From Verrucomicrobiia bacterium (GTDB taxonomy: Bacteria > Verrucomicrobiota > Verrucomicrobiia > Verrucomicrobiales > Akkermansiaceae): DNA of 64,000 nt. Location: positions 117,726 through 181,725 of the forward strand of contig JAUIGV010000011.1 of NCBI GenBank assembly GCA_030432565.1, given 5' to 3'. The position numbers were made by a program, and so were the translations under genes. Numbering within the stretch: position 1 is the stretch's first letter; each line of letters starts with the position of its first letter. Shown here one piece after another: positions 55,783-63,905 of the stretch. Below the pieces are notes generated by a model, which had not been told where the DNA came from, made no database searches, and saw only the letters and a list, made by a program, of their open reading frames with translations.

Positions 55783-56418
55783 ATGAAACGCCTCTCGCTC
55801 ATCTTTCTTGCCTTGGCCCTGCTGGTCATTGTCCCTTTTCTGATCTGGGGGGATCATTTCGAAGAGACCATGTCTCTTGAAAATACGGTTGACTGGTTGC
55901 AATCGAGCGGAAGTTGGGCGTGGGCGGTTGGCATTGGATTGCTCGTCATCGATCTTTTCCTCCCAATTCTTGGAACGGTGGTCATGTCAGCACTTGGGTT
56001 GGTATATGGCTGGTTTTTGGGCGGTCTCATTTCAGCGATAGGTTCGATTGGCGCCGGTTTGCTCGCCTATGGACTGGCAAGGAGGCTGGGAAGACGTGCT
56101 ATTGTGCTTCTAGCCGGTGAAGAAGGAATCTCCGAAGGGGAGCGCCTTTTCGGTGGGGAAACCGGTGGGTGGTTGGTCGCATTCTCACGCTGGATGCCGG
56201 TCATGCCGGAAGTAGTGGCCTGTCTCGCCGGAATTTCGAAGATGCCCTTCAGACGTTTCTTTGCCGCGCTCTGTGCCGGTTGCTTTCCGATGGGATTCGT
56301 TTTCGCCCGAATCGGACAAACCGGGAACGAACATCCGCTGACAGCACTATGCCTAAGTGCAGGATTGCCACCATTGATTTGGGGCGCGTTCCGCTTGGTC
56401 TATTACAATCATAAATAA
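55783..56418 (+). CDS. VTT/DedA-type (TVP38/TMEM64) membrane protein
   Basis: 211 residues with about five hydrophobic segments. The middle carries the VTT signature, L-F-L-P-I-L-G-T-V-V-M-S-A-L-G, then G-W-F-L-G-G-L-I-S-A-I-G-S-I-G-A and the re-entrant F-S-R-W-M-P-V-M-P-E-V-V-A-C-L-A-G with the key arginine. DedA proteins translocate or scramble lipids and keep the membrane potential. It starts 54 bases after the divergent flavoprotein start. Confidence 0.85.
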   Translation: MKRLSLIFLALALLVIVPFLIWGDHFEETMSLENTVDWLQSSGSWAWAVGIGLLVIDLFLPILGTVVMSALGLVYGWFLGGLISAIGSIGAGLLAYGLARRLGRRAIVLLAGEEGISEGERLFGGETGGWLVAFSRWMPVMPEVVACLAGISKMPFRRFFAALCAGCFPMGFVFARIGQTGNEHPLTALCLSAGLPPLIWGAFRLVYYNHK

Positions 56419-56472
56419 ATCTCTCTCGTATTCCGTGGAGCAGAGAAGCCCTTTTCCTTGGGCTTACGATTA

Positions 56473-57441
56473 CTAGCAATCCGCCAATCTCTGTTCGAGG
56501 AAATCGGCAACACGCTCGAACGGATCGAAACCAAAGGCCTCTCCAATTGGGCGGCGTAGATTGGAATTGGCATTGATGTCATAAAAAACGCGACGACCAT
56601 CCGGCGTTTCAAGATATTCGATGCCGGCCACATCCATTCCGGCACTTTGAACGATTCGCCGTCCTGCTTCCAGTGCTTCGGGAGGCAGTTCCGCGAATGG
56701 ATAAAATTCCACGGGCTCAGGTCCTTCTTCCCTGGCACCCGGAACTGCACAGACTCCCGCTCCCTGCCCCTCGGCCGGATTACAAGCTTCCGACGGGCAA
56801 AGGTTATAGCGACCGTGAGTGACTACCCTCATCGCGTAGAGAAGGTCATCCCCCAGAAACTCCATTCGAACGATCCCAACTTCAGGATCATGGGGCAGGT
56901 ATTCCTGAAGCAGAAGAAGTTGATCCGGCTCCCATAGACCGGGCTGTTCCGCGAGTAACTCGCGGAGTTCAGCAAGCGATTCAAGTTTGTGCATTCGCGC
57001 GCCACTGCCTCCTTGTTCCGGCTTCAACATCCCCGGAAAAGACAGGTCATCGCGGTTCGCCAGAGCTTCGACATCATTGAACATGATCGAGCGAGGATGA
57101 TCGATTCCCAGTTCCTTCAATTTGGCAGTCTGGGCGCTCTTGGAAAGTTCGAAGTCGAAGACCTCATAGCCGTTGAGAACCCGGGCTCCTTGGATCTCCA
57201 GATTTTTCAGAAGAGCCAGGGTGAACGGAACAACCCGGGGACGCTTGCGAACATAAGCACTCGGGCTGGCTTGATTGAAATAAAGTTTCGCATTCGGAAG
57301 ATCCTCGCCACCAAATGCGGCCGATTTGAGATCAAACTTCAAAAACGAAACACCCCGCCGTTCGAGGACCTCGAAAAGAGGCTGCTGCCACTCCTCGTTC
57401 TCAAAAAGGACGACGAGATCTGTGCCGGGAACGACTGACAT
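56473..57441 (-). CDS. ATP-grasp ligase, RimK-like
   Basis: 322 residues. N-terminal pre-ATP-grasp domain, then the central and C-terminal ATP-grasp domains: K-P-E-Q-G-G-S-G-A-R-M as the glycine loop binding phosphate, L-L-L-L-Q-E-Y-L-P as the hinge with Glu, and a late D-I-N-A-N-S-N with the metal-binding Asp and Asn. ATP-grasp enzymes join a carboxylate to an amine or thiol via acyl phosphate. The closest known group by eye is RimK/glutathione-synthase-like. The acceptor is unknown. It is convergent with the VTT-type gene. Confidence 0.85.
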   Translation of the reverse strand: MSVVPGTDLVVLFENEEWQQPLFEVLERRGVSFLKFDLKSAAFGGEDLPNAKLYFNQASPSAYVRKRPRVVPFTLALLKNLEIQGARVLNGYEVFDFELSKSAQTAKLKELGIDHPRSIMFNDVEALANRDDLSFPGMLKPEQGGSGARMHKLESLAELRELLAEQPGLWEPDQLLLLQEYLPHDPEVGIVRMEFLGDDLLYAMRVVTHGRYNLCPSEACNPAEGQGAGVCAVPGAREEGPEPVEFYPFAELPPEALEAGRRIVQSAGMDVAGIEYLETPDGRRVFYDINANSNLRRPIGEAFGFDPFERVADFLEQRLADC

Positions 57442-57545
57442 TGCTGCCCGGAGGCTTTAGTGATTCGCGACAAAAGTCGACCATGTTTTCGGTGATGATC
57501 AGGACTTCAAGATGGAACCCTACTCTTTAACCAAGCCATAAAAGC

Positions 57546-58391
57546 ATGACAGATCTCCTCCCGGAATTATCATCGACTCTAATGACACCCACCTCAGCAG
57601 ACACGTATCGCCCATTCCGCAATATTTTGGCGATCTGCTTCTTTGGTTTACTTTTCACAGCCTGCAACAGAGATGATTCGAAAGAGGAAGCTCAATTACC
57701 CGAGTGGATTGAAGCCCTTCCCTACAACATCGAGCTTTCAAAAGTTCCGGGTGTTAGCATCGTTCAAGTTGAACCGAGTCCTGGTGAGGGGCGAATGATT
57801 TCCACAGATTCCTTTGAATGGAAATCAGCCAAAGCGGAATACGCCTTCTTGGGATCCGCCATTATCAGTTGGTGTGATTTTGAGGGCGTCATATCGATCG
57901 ACGCTGATCTGCCTGAAAATAGGCGTTACAACATCAGCATCGATGCTCCCGAGGGGGCAACCATTTTCCCCCTCGCCCAAACGGCCTTCGAATCCGTCTT
58001 TCAGTTGGAATACAAGGAAGCCATTGAAACGCATCAGGTTTGGGTTCTTCAGAAAACTGCCGATGCCCGGAAGATGCTGGTTCCCGTTGATTCCGAAAAT
58101 TCAAATTGGGGCACTGCACAAACGTCGGGAGGTTTTGGCTACGACTTCAGAGCCGGATCGATGAAGGATCTCGCTGAAATCCTAAGCAAATATTTGGAGG
58201 GTGGACTTGTCTTTGATGAAACAGGTCTCGACGGGTTCTATCGTTTTGAACTAGCAATGAATCATTGGGAGCCGGAGACAGCCTTACCGGCCCTCGAGCC
58301 GTTGGGGTTGCGCGCAGTCCTGATCGACCGGGATTTACCAACTCTCAGAATCGATTACGCCGAGCCTCCGGGTGTTGACCCGGCGAGGTAA
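57546..58391 (+). CDS. DUF3738 (TIGR03435-like) lipoprotein
   Basis: 281 residues. The frame starts at 57,546; a second ATG at residue 13 is an alternative. A hydrophobic segment (N-I-L-A-I-C-F-F-G-L-L-F) ends in T-A-C, a lipobox, so this is a probable lipoprotein. The C-terminal 60 residues match the TIGR03435 pattern: V-F-D-E-T-G-L-D-G-F-Y-R-F-E-L, A-L-E-P-L-G-L-R, then a final strand. That family was described mainly in Acidobacteria; function unknown. The middle has A-E-Y-A-F-L-G-S-A. The gene ends 40 bases before a strong hairpin. Confidence 0.75.
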   Translation: MTDLLPELSSTLMTPTSADTYRPFRNILAICFFGLLFTACNRDDSKEEAQLPEWIEALPYNIELSKVPGVSIVQVEPSPGEGRMISTDSFEWKSAKAEYAFLGSAIISWCDFEGVISIDADLPENRRYNISIDAPEGATIFPLAQTAFESVFQLEYKEAIETHQVWVLQKTADARKMLVPVDSENSNWGTAQTSGGFGYDFRAGSMKDLAEILSKYLEGGLVFDETGLDGFYRFELAMNHWEPETALPALEPLGLRAVLIDRDLPTLRIDYAEPPGVDPAR

Positions 58392-58430
58392 CGGCTCTTC
58401 GTCAAGGATTGACAGATATCCCGAAAAGAA

Positions 58431-58460
58431 AAAGGAGTTACGATTTCTCGTAACTCCTTT
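58431..58460 (-). terminator. Rho-independent terminator of the ancestral tRNA-Tyr gene
   Basis: A perfect 13-bp stem (AAAGGAGTTACGA with TCGTAACTCCTTT) encloses a 4-base loop and is followed on the minus strand by TTCTTTTC. It lies 9 bases downstream of the CCA of the tRNA-Tyr fragment, so it probably ended the intact tRNA-Tyr transcript. It could also end the DUF3738 gene on the plus strand. Confidence 0.85.
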
Positions 58461-58469
58461 ATTAAAAGC

Positions 58470-58527
58470 TGGTGGGCAGGGCTGGATTCGAACCAGCGTA
58501 CACATACGTGAGCAGATTTACAGTCTG
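58470..58527 (-). other. Displaced 3' half of tRNA-Tyr (attL of an integrated element)
   Basis: Minus-strand reading from 58,527 gives the anticodon loop CTGTAAA (anticodon GTA), the 3' anticodon strand TCTGC, a variable arm, a T-arm GCTGGTTCGAATCCAGC, acceptor strand CCTGCCC, A, and an encoded CCA (58,470-58,472). The 5' half of a tRNA (acceptor GGGCAGG, D-arm) is not upstream; beyond 58,527 the sequence is unrelated. So only the 3' part from the anticodon stem on is present, the footprint of integration at the anticodon loop. The loop 58,517-58,523 is flanked by GCAGA and TCTGT, an imperfect inverted repeat that suits a tyrosine-recombinase core site. Confidence 0.8.
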
Positions 58528-58603
58528 TAAAAACACTTGTCTGACAGTGTCGTGGGCTGTCGCACTTTCGCGGCCGAAACATGCATTACTCCTTGTAAAA
58601 TCA

Positions 58604-59947
58604 ATGATTCCAGACGATTTTCATAGTGCCATGCCAAGCCACCAAAAGACAGAGGAGGAGAAACAAAATCGACCAGCCATCGACCAGCCACGCAAGCATC
58701 CTCGGACCAGCGTTTTACACTGGCGAGACAAATTGGTCAGGGCGAAATGTCGAAATGGCGACTCCAGCCCGTTTTACTCTGTGCGCATTGAGCGCCACGG
58801 CAAAAAGGTGAGGTTTGCTCTTGAGACGGCGAACAAAAGCCAGGCCGCGAGCAGTGCTGCCAAAATCTACTCTTACCTTGTAGATTACGGCTGGGAGGAA
58901 ACCATCGCGAAATTCAAGCCTGCGCAAGCGGCGCGGGCTACAAAAGTACAAGAGGTGGGAACCAAGCCGGATACAGTTGGAGCTTTCATTGAAGTCGCCT
59001 CCAAACACTCAATGGCTCGAGCGCAATCTGTCGAAGAATACTCAAAGGCAATGCGGAGGATCGTTTCGGGTGTGATGGAATTTAAGGATAATGAGCATAC
59101 TAACCGCAATCATGTCGGCAATGCGGCATGGCGAAAGGCGGTCGAATCCACGCCCCTTTCAAGTCTAACCCCTGCAAAAATTCAGGCATGGCGGAATGGC
59201 TATATCAAGAATTCAGGGCGAACCGAGACCAAGAAACGTAAGGCAACCACGACCAGCAATAGTTTGATCAGGAATGCCAAGGCTCTGTTTTTCAAAAAGT
59301 TGCTTCCTTTCCTCGCGGAAGAAATCGACCTGCCGACACCGCTACCCTTTGAGGGGGTTTTCATGAACAAGCAACCTTCCCACCGCTATCACAGCAAAAT
59401 CGATGGTCGTGAAATTCTCAAAGCCAGCGAAACTGACCTCAAAGAAAGCCAGCCAGAGGTTCACAAAATACTTCTTCTTGCCTTGGTATGCGGTCTCCGT
59501 GTTTCAGAAATCGATCACCTGCTATGGGAAGCATTTGACTTTAGAGCAAGGCTATTGCGAATTGAGAGCACCGATTTTCATCGTCTCAAATCAGAAGACT
59601 CTGAAGGCGAAATTGACTTATCCGACGTCGTGGCAGAGTTCTTTAAGAAAAATCAAAAGCTAGCTAGCGGCGTGTTCGTCATTGAATCATCGCGCCCTCC
59701 AGGCAAGAGGGCAGGCTCAAGAGCTTACCGCTGCGAACCACACATATCAGCTCTGAAAGACTGGCTCCGCTCAAAAGGCGTAACCGCTGAAAAACCTATC
59801 CACGAAATGCGCAAAGAGATCGGCTCCATCATCGCAAACGACCATGGAATCTTCGCCGCCTCGCGGTATCTTCGTCACTCGGACATTAGAATCACGTCCG
59901 CAATTTATGCCGACAAAAAGAAAAGAATCACCCCAAACATCATTTGA
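58604..59947 (+). CDS. Tyrosine recombinase (site-specific integrase)
   Basis: 447 residues from the ATG at 58,604; ATG at 58,631 is an alternative. The open frame extends into the tRNA fragment, which is rejected. The N-terminal region is hydrophilic with an SAM-like core-binding part (about 120-250: S-V-E-E-Y-S-K-A-M-R-R-I). The catalytic domain has Arg299 in C-G-L-R-V-S-E, His400 and Arg403 in H-E-M-R-K, His425 in L-R-H-S-D and nucleophile Tyr435 in I-Y-A-D. All expected catalytic residues are therefore in place. It would cut and join at the tRNA-Tyr anticodon loop 77 bases upstream. The length and insert between domains suit integrases of Verrucomicrobia islands. Confidence 0.92.
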   Translation: MIPDDFHSAMPSHQKTEEEKQNRPAIDQPRKHPRTSVLHWRDKLVRAKCRNGDSSPFYSVRIERHGKKVRFALETANKSQAASSAAKIYSYLVDYGWEETIAKFKPAQAARATKVQEVGTKPDTVGAFIEVASKHSMARAQSVEEYSKAMRRIVSGVMEFKDNEHTNRNHVGNAAWRKAVESTPLSSLTPAKIQAWRNGYIKNSGRTETKKRKATTTSNSLIRNAKALFFKKLLPFLAEEIDLPTPLPFEGVFMNKQPSHRYHSKIDGREILKASETDLKESQPEVHKILLLALVCGLRVSEIDHLLWEAFDFRARLLRIESTDFHRLKSEDSEGEIDLSDVVAEFFKKNQKLASGVFVIESSRPPGKRAGSRAYRCEPHISALKDWLRSKGVTAEKPIHEMRKEIGSIIANDHGIFAASRYLRHSDIRITSAIYADKKKRITPNII

Positions 59948-60459
59948 ATTCAACCCTACACCCCTTTTAATATTTGGATGATCTTAGGCATATTGACATC
60001 CAGATTACGCAGCCATTCAAGGCTAGGAGGCTGTCGGACTTAGAACTTCTCGATGACCAATCTCAATAAGAAGGGGGTTTAAGATCACCAGTCTCAACTC
60101 GTTGACTCGTGCTTTTGTTTTGATTTCAAATAAGCGATTCTCAGAGCGTTTAGCCTCAAAGTCCGACAAATTCCTAGTCCATAGCAGCGTTGCCATTTTC
60201 ACCTGCAGCAGAGCGCCCAGATTTACATCACCAAGCAGAATCTCAAGAGCCACGTCGCGAGCGAGATCAAAACGATCTTCAAGCCAACTCTGGGGATTAC
60301 CCCGAGGACCGTCTGCGGGCCTTTCTGAAGCGCTGGTAGGGTGGGACCCAAGCTGACAACCTAAGCCCAAGGGGCCTTCACTTAAGTCTCTATTACCGCA
60401 CAACGCAAATGTGAATAACTTTGCACAATTTCCTCTTCCCCTCCTATCAATCATAAAGA
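59948..60459. other. Gap between integrase and cyclase-like gene, no supported gene
   Basis: 512 bases. A 143-codon minus-strand frame (60,454-60,023) exists. Its start would be only 5 bases from the divergent cyclase-like start, leaving no promoter room, and its protein has no recognisable motif. The end nearest the cyclase gene is AT-rich (around 60,420-60,455) and could hold its promoter. I see no tRNA, repeat array or hairpin. It may hold a degraded gene. Confidence 0.4.
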
Positions 60460-63141
60460 ATGATTAGGACTGTGACTAAAACCCCTCTAATCGAGAAAAA
60501 TTTTAAAAAAATAGAAACGCTATCAAGTGCCGACCTGATCACCTGCTACATCTTTAATCAGCAGGGAGAACACTTCAGCTTCATTCACAAAAGCGGCGAA
60601 TTCCGCTATGACTACCAACTAGTTGGACCGCCCAGCCACGCCAGCCAAGTATTCCGGGTTCGAAACCCAGAACCTGGGACAGTTTACAAGCTGGTTACAG
60701 AAACATCCGAACCAGAGTGGAGCCAAAGACCTCTGAGCGGGATCTCTTTCGCCAAGCGCGAAGAAGTTAAGTCCGTGGCAGTAGTTAGCAGGAAATGGGA
60801 AGATGATTTCGAAGTCATTCTATTTCTCAACTTTCGCAGACCAAAGAACGAAGCCAGTCTCAAAAGAGCGGCAAATGAGGCGACACTCGTGATCGAGGAA
60901 ATGGAATCGGAACTCAGAGAGACCGCGAAGCAAACCTGTATTTCAACTCAACCTGCATGGGAACTCCGAAACGGCTTCAGTAAGCTGCTACATGGAGCAG
61001 GCACCTCAAAAGCTGATGGGATCACCGATTGGCCAGAGAACCTGTTTGATGAAGCTGCAAATGATCTCAGGAAGCTCGTGAAGCCTCTCAAAAGCGGCAA
61101 ACTGGTTCATTGCCAAATCTCTGGTGTGAATCGAAATGGCAGGCTCACCGTTCTTGGAGGCGACAAGCCAAACGAGGAAGAGCAACGAGAAAAAAAATAT
61201 GGCGTCACCGAATTTGTCGCTCACAGCGGGAGTTTTTTCCAAATTGACAGCATTAAAAAATACAAAAGGCGTTGGGACACCGAAGCAAAATCAGGGAAGA
61301 AGATCCTCCCCCGCTATATTGAATTTTCACCACGGTCAAAGGCCAGATCGGAATTGGCCTGCCCCATCATGGTTGGCTCCAACGTCTTGGGCGTCATCAA
61401 CATTGAAGCTGACCGTAAGAAGGTATTTAATGATGAACATGTCTACCTTTTGAAGCATTTTTCAGCCATTATTGCCGTTGTTCTAAGAGATCATTCCAAT
61501 TGGAAAGACTTGTGTGAATCCAGCAAATTTGTGACCAACATCATCAGCGAAGGAGATTGCACCGAAGTATATGAACAGGCATTCAAGGTCGTTGAAAAAA
61601 TGGGTTACTTTAGCCGTGGGATCTGGAAAGCTCCGCAAGACGGGCAAGAGGGAATGTGGGTGGAAGGCAGCGACAGAGTAAGTGACTCCATCCGTTCAGG
61701 AGGACTGACCAAATGGATCGTTAAAAATGGGTTACCGCTTTTGATTGGCGACTATTCCGCTCAAGCGATGTCAGCAGGCGCCACCTCGATGTTTGTGGGA
61801 GAATTTGATTCGGGAGCACTCCTTTCGCATTGGAAAAAAGTGTCCAAGCCGGACTGGCCAAGCCCTCCCAGTGCCGAAGCCCTAAATATTCTGGAAGAAG
61901 AGATTAAACAACTGGAAGATTGGGACCAAGAAGCTGTCCTTTGCGATGCTGGATTTCCAATTTTCCTGAACCGAAGTAGCAAAACAGTCACCGCAGTTCT
62001 CTGGGTGAAATGTCTGCGGAGAAGAGTGTCTATCCTGAACAAGCAATTTTGGCATATCTCGCTCATCTGTCGCCGTATCACAGATACGAAGGTCAGAATC
62101 CGAATTGAGGCTGAGCGAGATCAAGCGGTGCTAGATAAGGAGAAAGAACGTGAAAAGGAGCGGCGAAAGTTAGATCTCGAGCGGCAATTTGGAGAAATTA
62201 ATGCCAAGCGTATGATTGAGATCGAAGAGAATGGAGATCTTGACCTTAGTCAAAAAAGGGTAAACAACGTAATCCTTCTTAGAGTAGATCTACGCTCCTC
62301 TTCAAAATTCAGTCGAGCTTGCACTGAAAAAGGCCTCGATGAAATAGCCATAGAGACCCTCGATGAACTCAACAAAGAGACTTATCGAGCCATTACCGAA
62401 AATTCAGGGCTTTTCGAAAGATCGACCGGTGACGGCGCAGTTGGGGCATTCAATTTGTATCGACCGGACATTATCGATCTGAATCAAGAGGCCAAACAGC
62501 AAGCGAATGATGCCAACAGCGACCAAAAAGAAGAAAAGCGCCTCATTAACAGCCAAAAGAGCGCACTTGAGGCCATGTTTCAAATCTTTGATACCTTTGC
62601 TGCTATGCGTGAAGACTTGGATTCAAGGGTAACCTTTGCCCTCCCTACGGACTTCACCGTCGCTGGCTCCCTGGTGATGGACTCTGACAAGACCTCGCGA
62701 ACACTAGTGGGTGAACACGACCGGACATCTCGGTACGTCGTGGCGGGCCATATCTCTCACCTCGCCGCAAAACTGATCGACCACGCTAGAGCGAATGAAA
62801 TCGCCGGTATTCTTACTCACTCAGACGATCATTCGGGTGTTCGGAAACTCACTTCTGCGAAAGAGTTTCATCCCATGGAATTCGAAGAGCAGGAGGCGTT
62901 GGAAAATTGGTTGTCACTTTCCTCCCGCCCAATCCTGCTCTGTTCACTCGAATTTGCTAAAGTAGTCGATGAAAGTGTTGAATATGACGGCCACGTAATT
63001 ACAAAGCCAGATTGGGATCACTCGATAAATCGAGTCCTCCTAGTCAGGAGAAAGAACGACCTCCCGAAATTTGAACGCTCGTCTCCAAAGAATCGGGATC
63101 AGAAAACAATCCCCGACTTGAAAGACTTTCGCAGATTCTAG
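60460..63141 (+). CDS. GAF / coiled-coil / class III nucleotidyl-cyclase-like protein
   Basis: 893 residues, no membrane helix. Residues about 1-160 form an unassigned sensor-like region. A GAF domain follows (about 170-345), ending in A-C-P-I-M-V-G-S-N-V-L-G-V-I-N-I-E and the helix H-V-Y-L-L-K-H-F-S-A. A second GAF-like part (about 350-540) leads to a charged coiled coil (about 545-590, K-E-K-E-R-E-K-E-R-R-K). The C-terminal domain has the cyclase fold: L-R-V-D-L-R-S-S-S-K-F with metal Asp610, S-T-G-D-G-A-V-G-A-F with metal Asp658, and G-H-I-S-H-L-A-A-K-L. In the last motif the usual Asn and Arg are His767 and Lys771. So both metal sites are kept but the transition-state pair is changed. Nucleotide product, if any, unknown. 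Carried on the integrative element. Confidence 0.8.
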   Translation: MIRTVTKTPLIEKNFKKIETLSSADLITCYIFNQQGEHFSFIHKSGEFRYDYQLVGPPSHASQVFRVRNPEPGTVYKLVTETSEPEWSQRPLSGISFAKREEVKSVAVVSRKWEDDFEVILFLNFRRPKNEASLKRAANEATLVIEEMESELRETAKQTCISTQPAWELRNGFSKLLHGAGTSKADGITDWPENLFDEAANDLRKLVKPLKSGKLVHCQISGVNRNGRLTVLGGDKPNEEEQREKKYGVTEFVAHSGSFFQIDSIKKYKRRWDTEAKSGKKILPRYIEFSPRSKARSELACPIMVGSNVLGVINIEADRKKVFNDEHVYLLKHFSAIIAVVLRDHSNWKDLCESSKFVTNIISEGDCTEVYEQAFKVVEKMGYFSRGIWKAPQDGQEGMWVEGSDRVSDSIRSGGLTKWIVKNGLPLLIGDYSAQAMSAGATSMFVGEFDSGALLSHWKKVSKPDWPSPPSAEALNILEEEIKQLEDWDQEAVLCDAGFPIFLNRSSKTVTAVLWVKCLRRRVSILNKQFWHISLICRRITDTKVRIRIEAERDQAVLDKEKEREKERRKLDLERQFGEINAKRMIEIEENGDLDLSQKRVNNVILLRVDLRSSSKFSRACTEKGLDEIAIETLDELNKETYRAITENSGLFERSTGDGAVGAFNLYRPDIIDLNQEAKQQANDANSDQKEEKRLINSQKSALEAMFQIFDTFAAMREDLDSRVTFALPTDFTVAGSLVMDSDKTSRTLVGEHDRTSRYVVAGHISHLAAKLIDHARANEIAGILTHSDDHSGVRKLTSAKEFHPMEFEEQEALENWLSLSSRPILLCSLEFAKVVDESVEYDGHVITKPDWDHSINRVLLVRRKNDLPKFERSSPKNRDQKTIPDLKDFRRF

Positions 63142-63661
63142 TTAAGGCACTGTTTTTTGCATCGTAGTTGATGTTGCTCATCAATTCAAAAATTCGGTAG
63201 GCTTTGAATTGGTCGTAGTTGTTGGAAAGCTCAACGACAAGCTCATGGACCTCCCAAATCAGGCTATCAGCGCAATGATTTTGGAAGATTTTCAATAATT
63301 CTTCAGCATCGATGATTGAGAGTTTTCGAGCGAGCTCATTATCAAGCTGGCCAGAGATAGTTTTCGGACAAAACTTCCGGGAATGGGCAGCAAATCCATA
63401 CTCGTCGATATCAAGACGAAGATTTTCGGTAATTTGATCAGCCGGGAGCTGAGATGAGACCTCCGCGATCAACGGCTGTCCCTTTGTAATTCGACCCAAG
63501 GCTAAAGCATTGAAAATCCCTTCCAGGTAACCCACCTGAACAGGAAAACCCGCAAACGCTTTCAGAGAACGTGCCCCACAGAACTCAGCAGAGAGTTTTT
63601 CTGCCACAGATTGGTATGGAGCTAAAAATTCAGACATCGTAAGTGTCTTATTCCCAATCAT
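63044..63661 (-). CDS. Unknown protein on the integrative element
   Basis: 205 residues from the ATG at 63,661; the ATG at 63,637 is as likely. Mostly helical and hydrophilic, without signal peptide or membrane helix. Segments such as V-G-Y-L-E-G-I-F-N-A-L-A-L and E-V-H-E-L-V-V-E-L-S-N-N suggest a compact cytoplasmic domain. I recognise no family. Its 3' end overlaps the convergent cyclase-like gene by 98 bases, a long overlap for real genes, so either the cyclase C-terminus or this C-terminus may be poorly conserved. Could be the partner or regulator of the cyclase-like protein, by position only. Confidence 0.55.
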   Translation of the reverse strand: MIGNKTLTMSEFLAPYQSVAEKLSAEFCGARSLKAFAGFPVQVGYLEGIFNALALGRITKGQPLIAEVSSQLPADQITENLRLDIDEYGFAAHSRKFCPKTISGQLDNELARKLSIIDAEELLKIFQNHCADSLIWEVHELVVELSNNYDQFKAYRIFELMSNINYDAKNSALTRICESLSSRGLFSDPDSLETSVQISGGRSFS

Positions 63662-63755
63662 ACCGCTTTGTCAATAGTCAACCTTTCTTAAGTATCGGAA
63701 CACTAGGAGCCGGTCGAAGCCTTAATCAGACTAATAGTCCCGGGTTCCCTGCCCC

Positions 63756-63905
63756 TTATTGCAAGACGAGATGGAGCCCAAAAAAGACCACGGTCAGAAA
63801 CAACATCATAAGAGCCCGGCGCACTGCTTTGGTCTTTCTGAGGAGGACCTGAGAAAGGTTGGTCAATTGCTTCTGAAACTCAGCCAAAACCTCCCCTGAT
63901 GTCAT
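63756..63905 (-). CDS. Possible small membrane protein
   Basis: 49 residues. The first 31 are amphipathic and end basic (R-K-T-K-A-V-R-R); then one strongly hydrophobic helix (L-M-M-L-F-L-T-V-V-F-F-G-L-H-L-V-L) ends the protein. The frame is short and has no clear ribosome-binding site. It lies 94 bases upstream of the 63,044-63,661 gene on the same strand, so the two could share a transcript. It may be chance. The rest of 63,662-64,000 shows nothing else that I can support. Confidence 0.35.
   Translation of the reverse strand: MTSGEVLAEFQKQLTNLSQVLLRKTKAVRRALMMLFLTVVFFGLHLVLQ

Noticed and set aside
58472..58603. N-terminal extension of the integrase into the tRNA fragment
   Set aside because: Frame overlaps the tRNA-Tyr 3' half and attachment site; integrase-like sequence starts later.
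58462..58604. Group I intron in tRNA-Tyr instead of an integrated element
   Set aside because: No 5' tRNA half appears upstream within the expected distance, and an integrase gene follows directly.
60023..60454. 143-codon minus-strand frame between integrase and cyclase-like gene
   Set aside because: No family recognised and no promoter room before the divergent gene; could be a degraded gene, so noted only as a gap.
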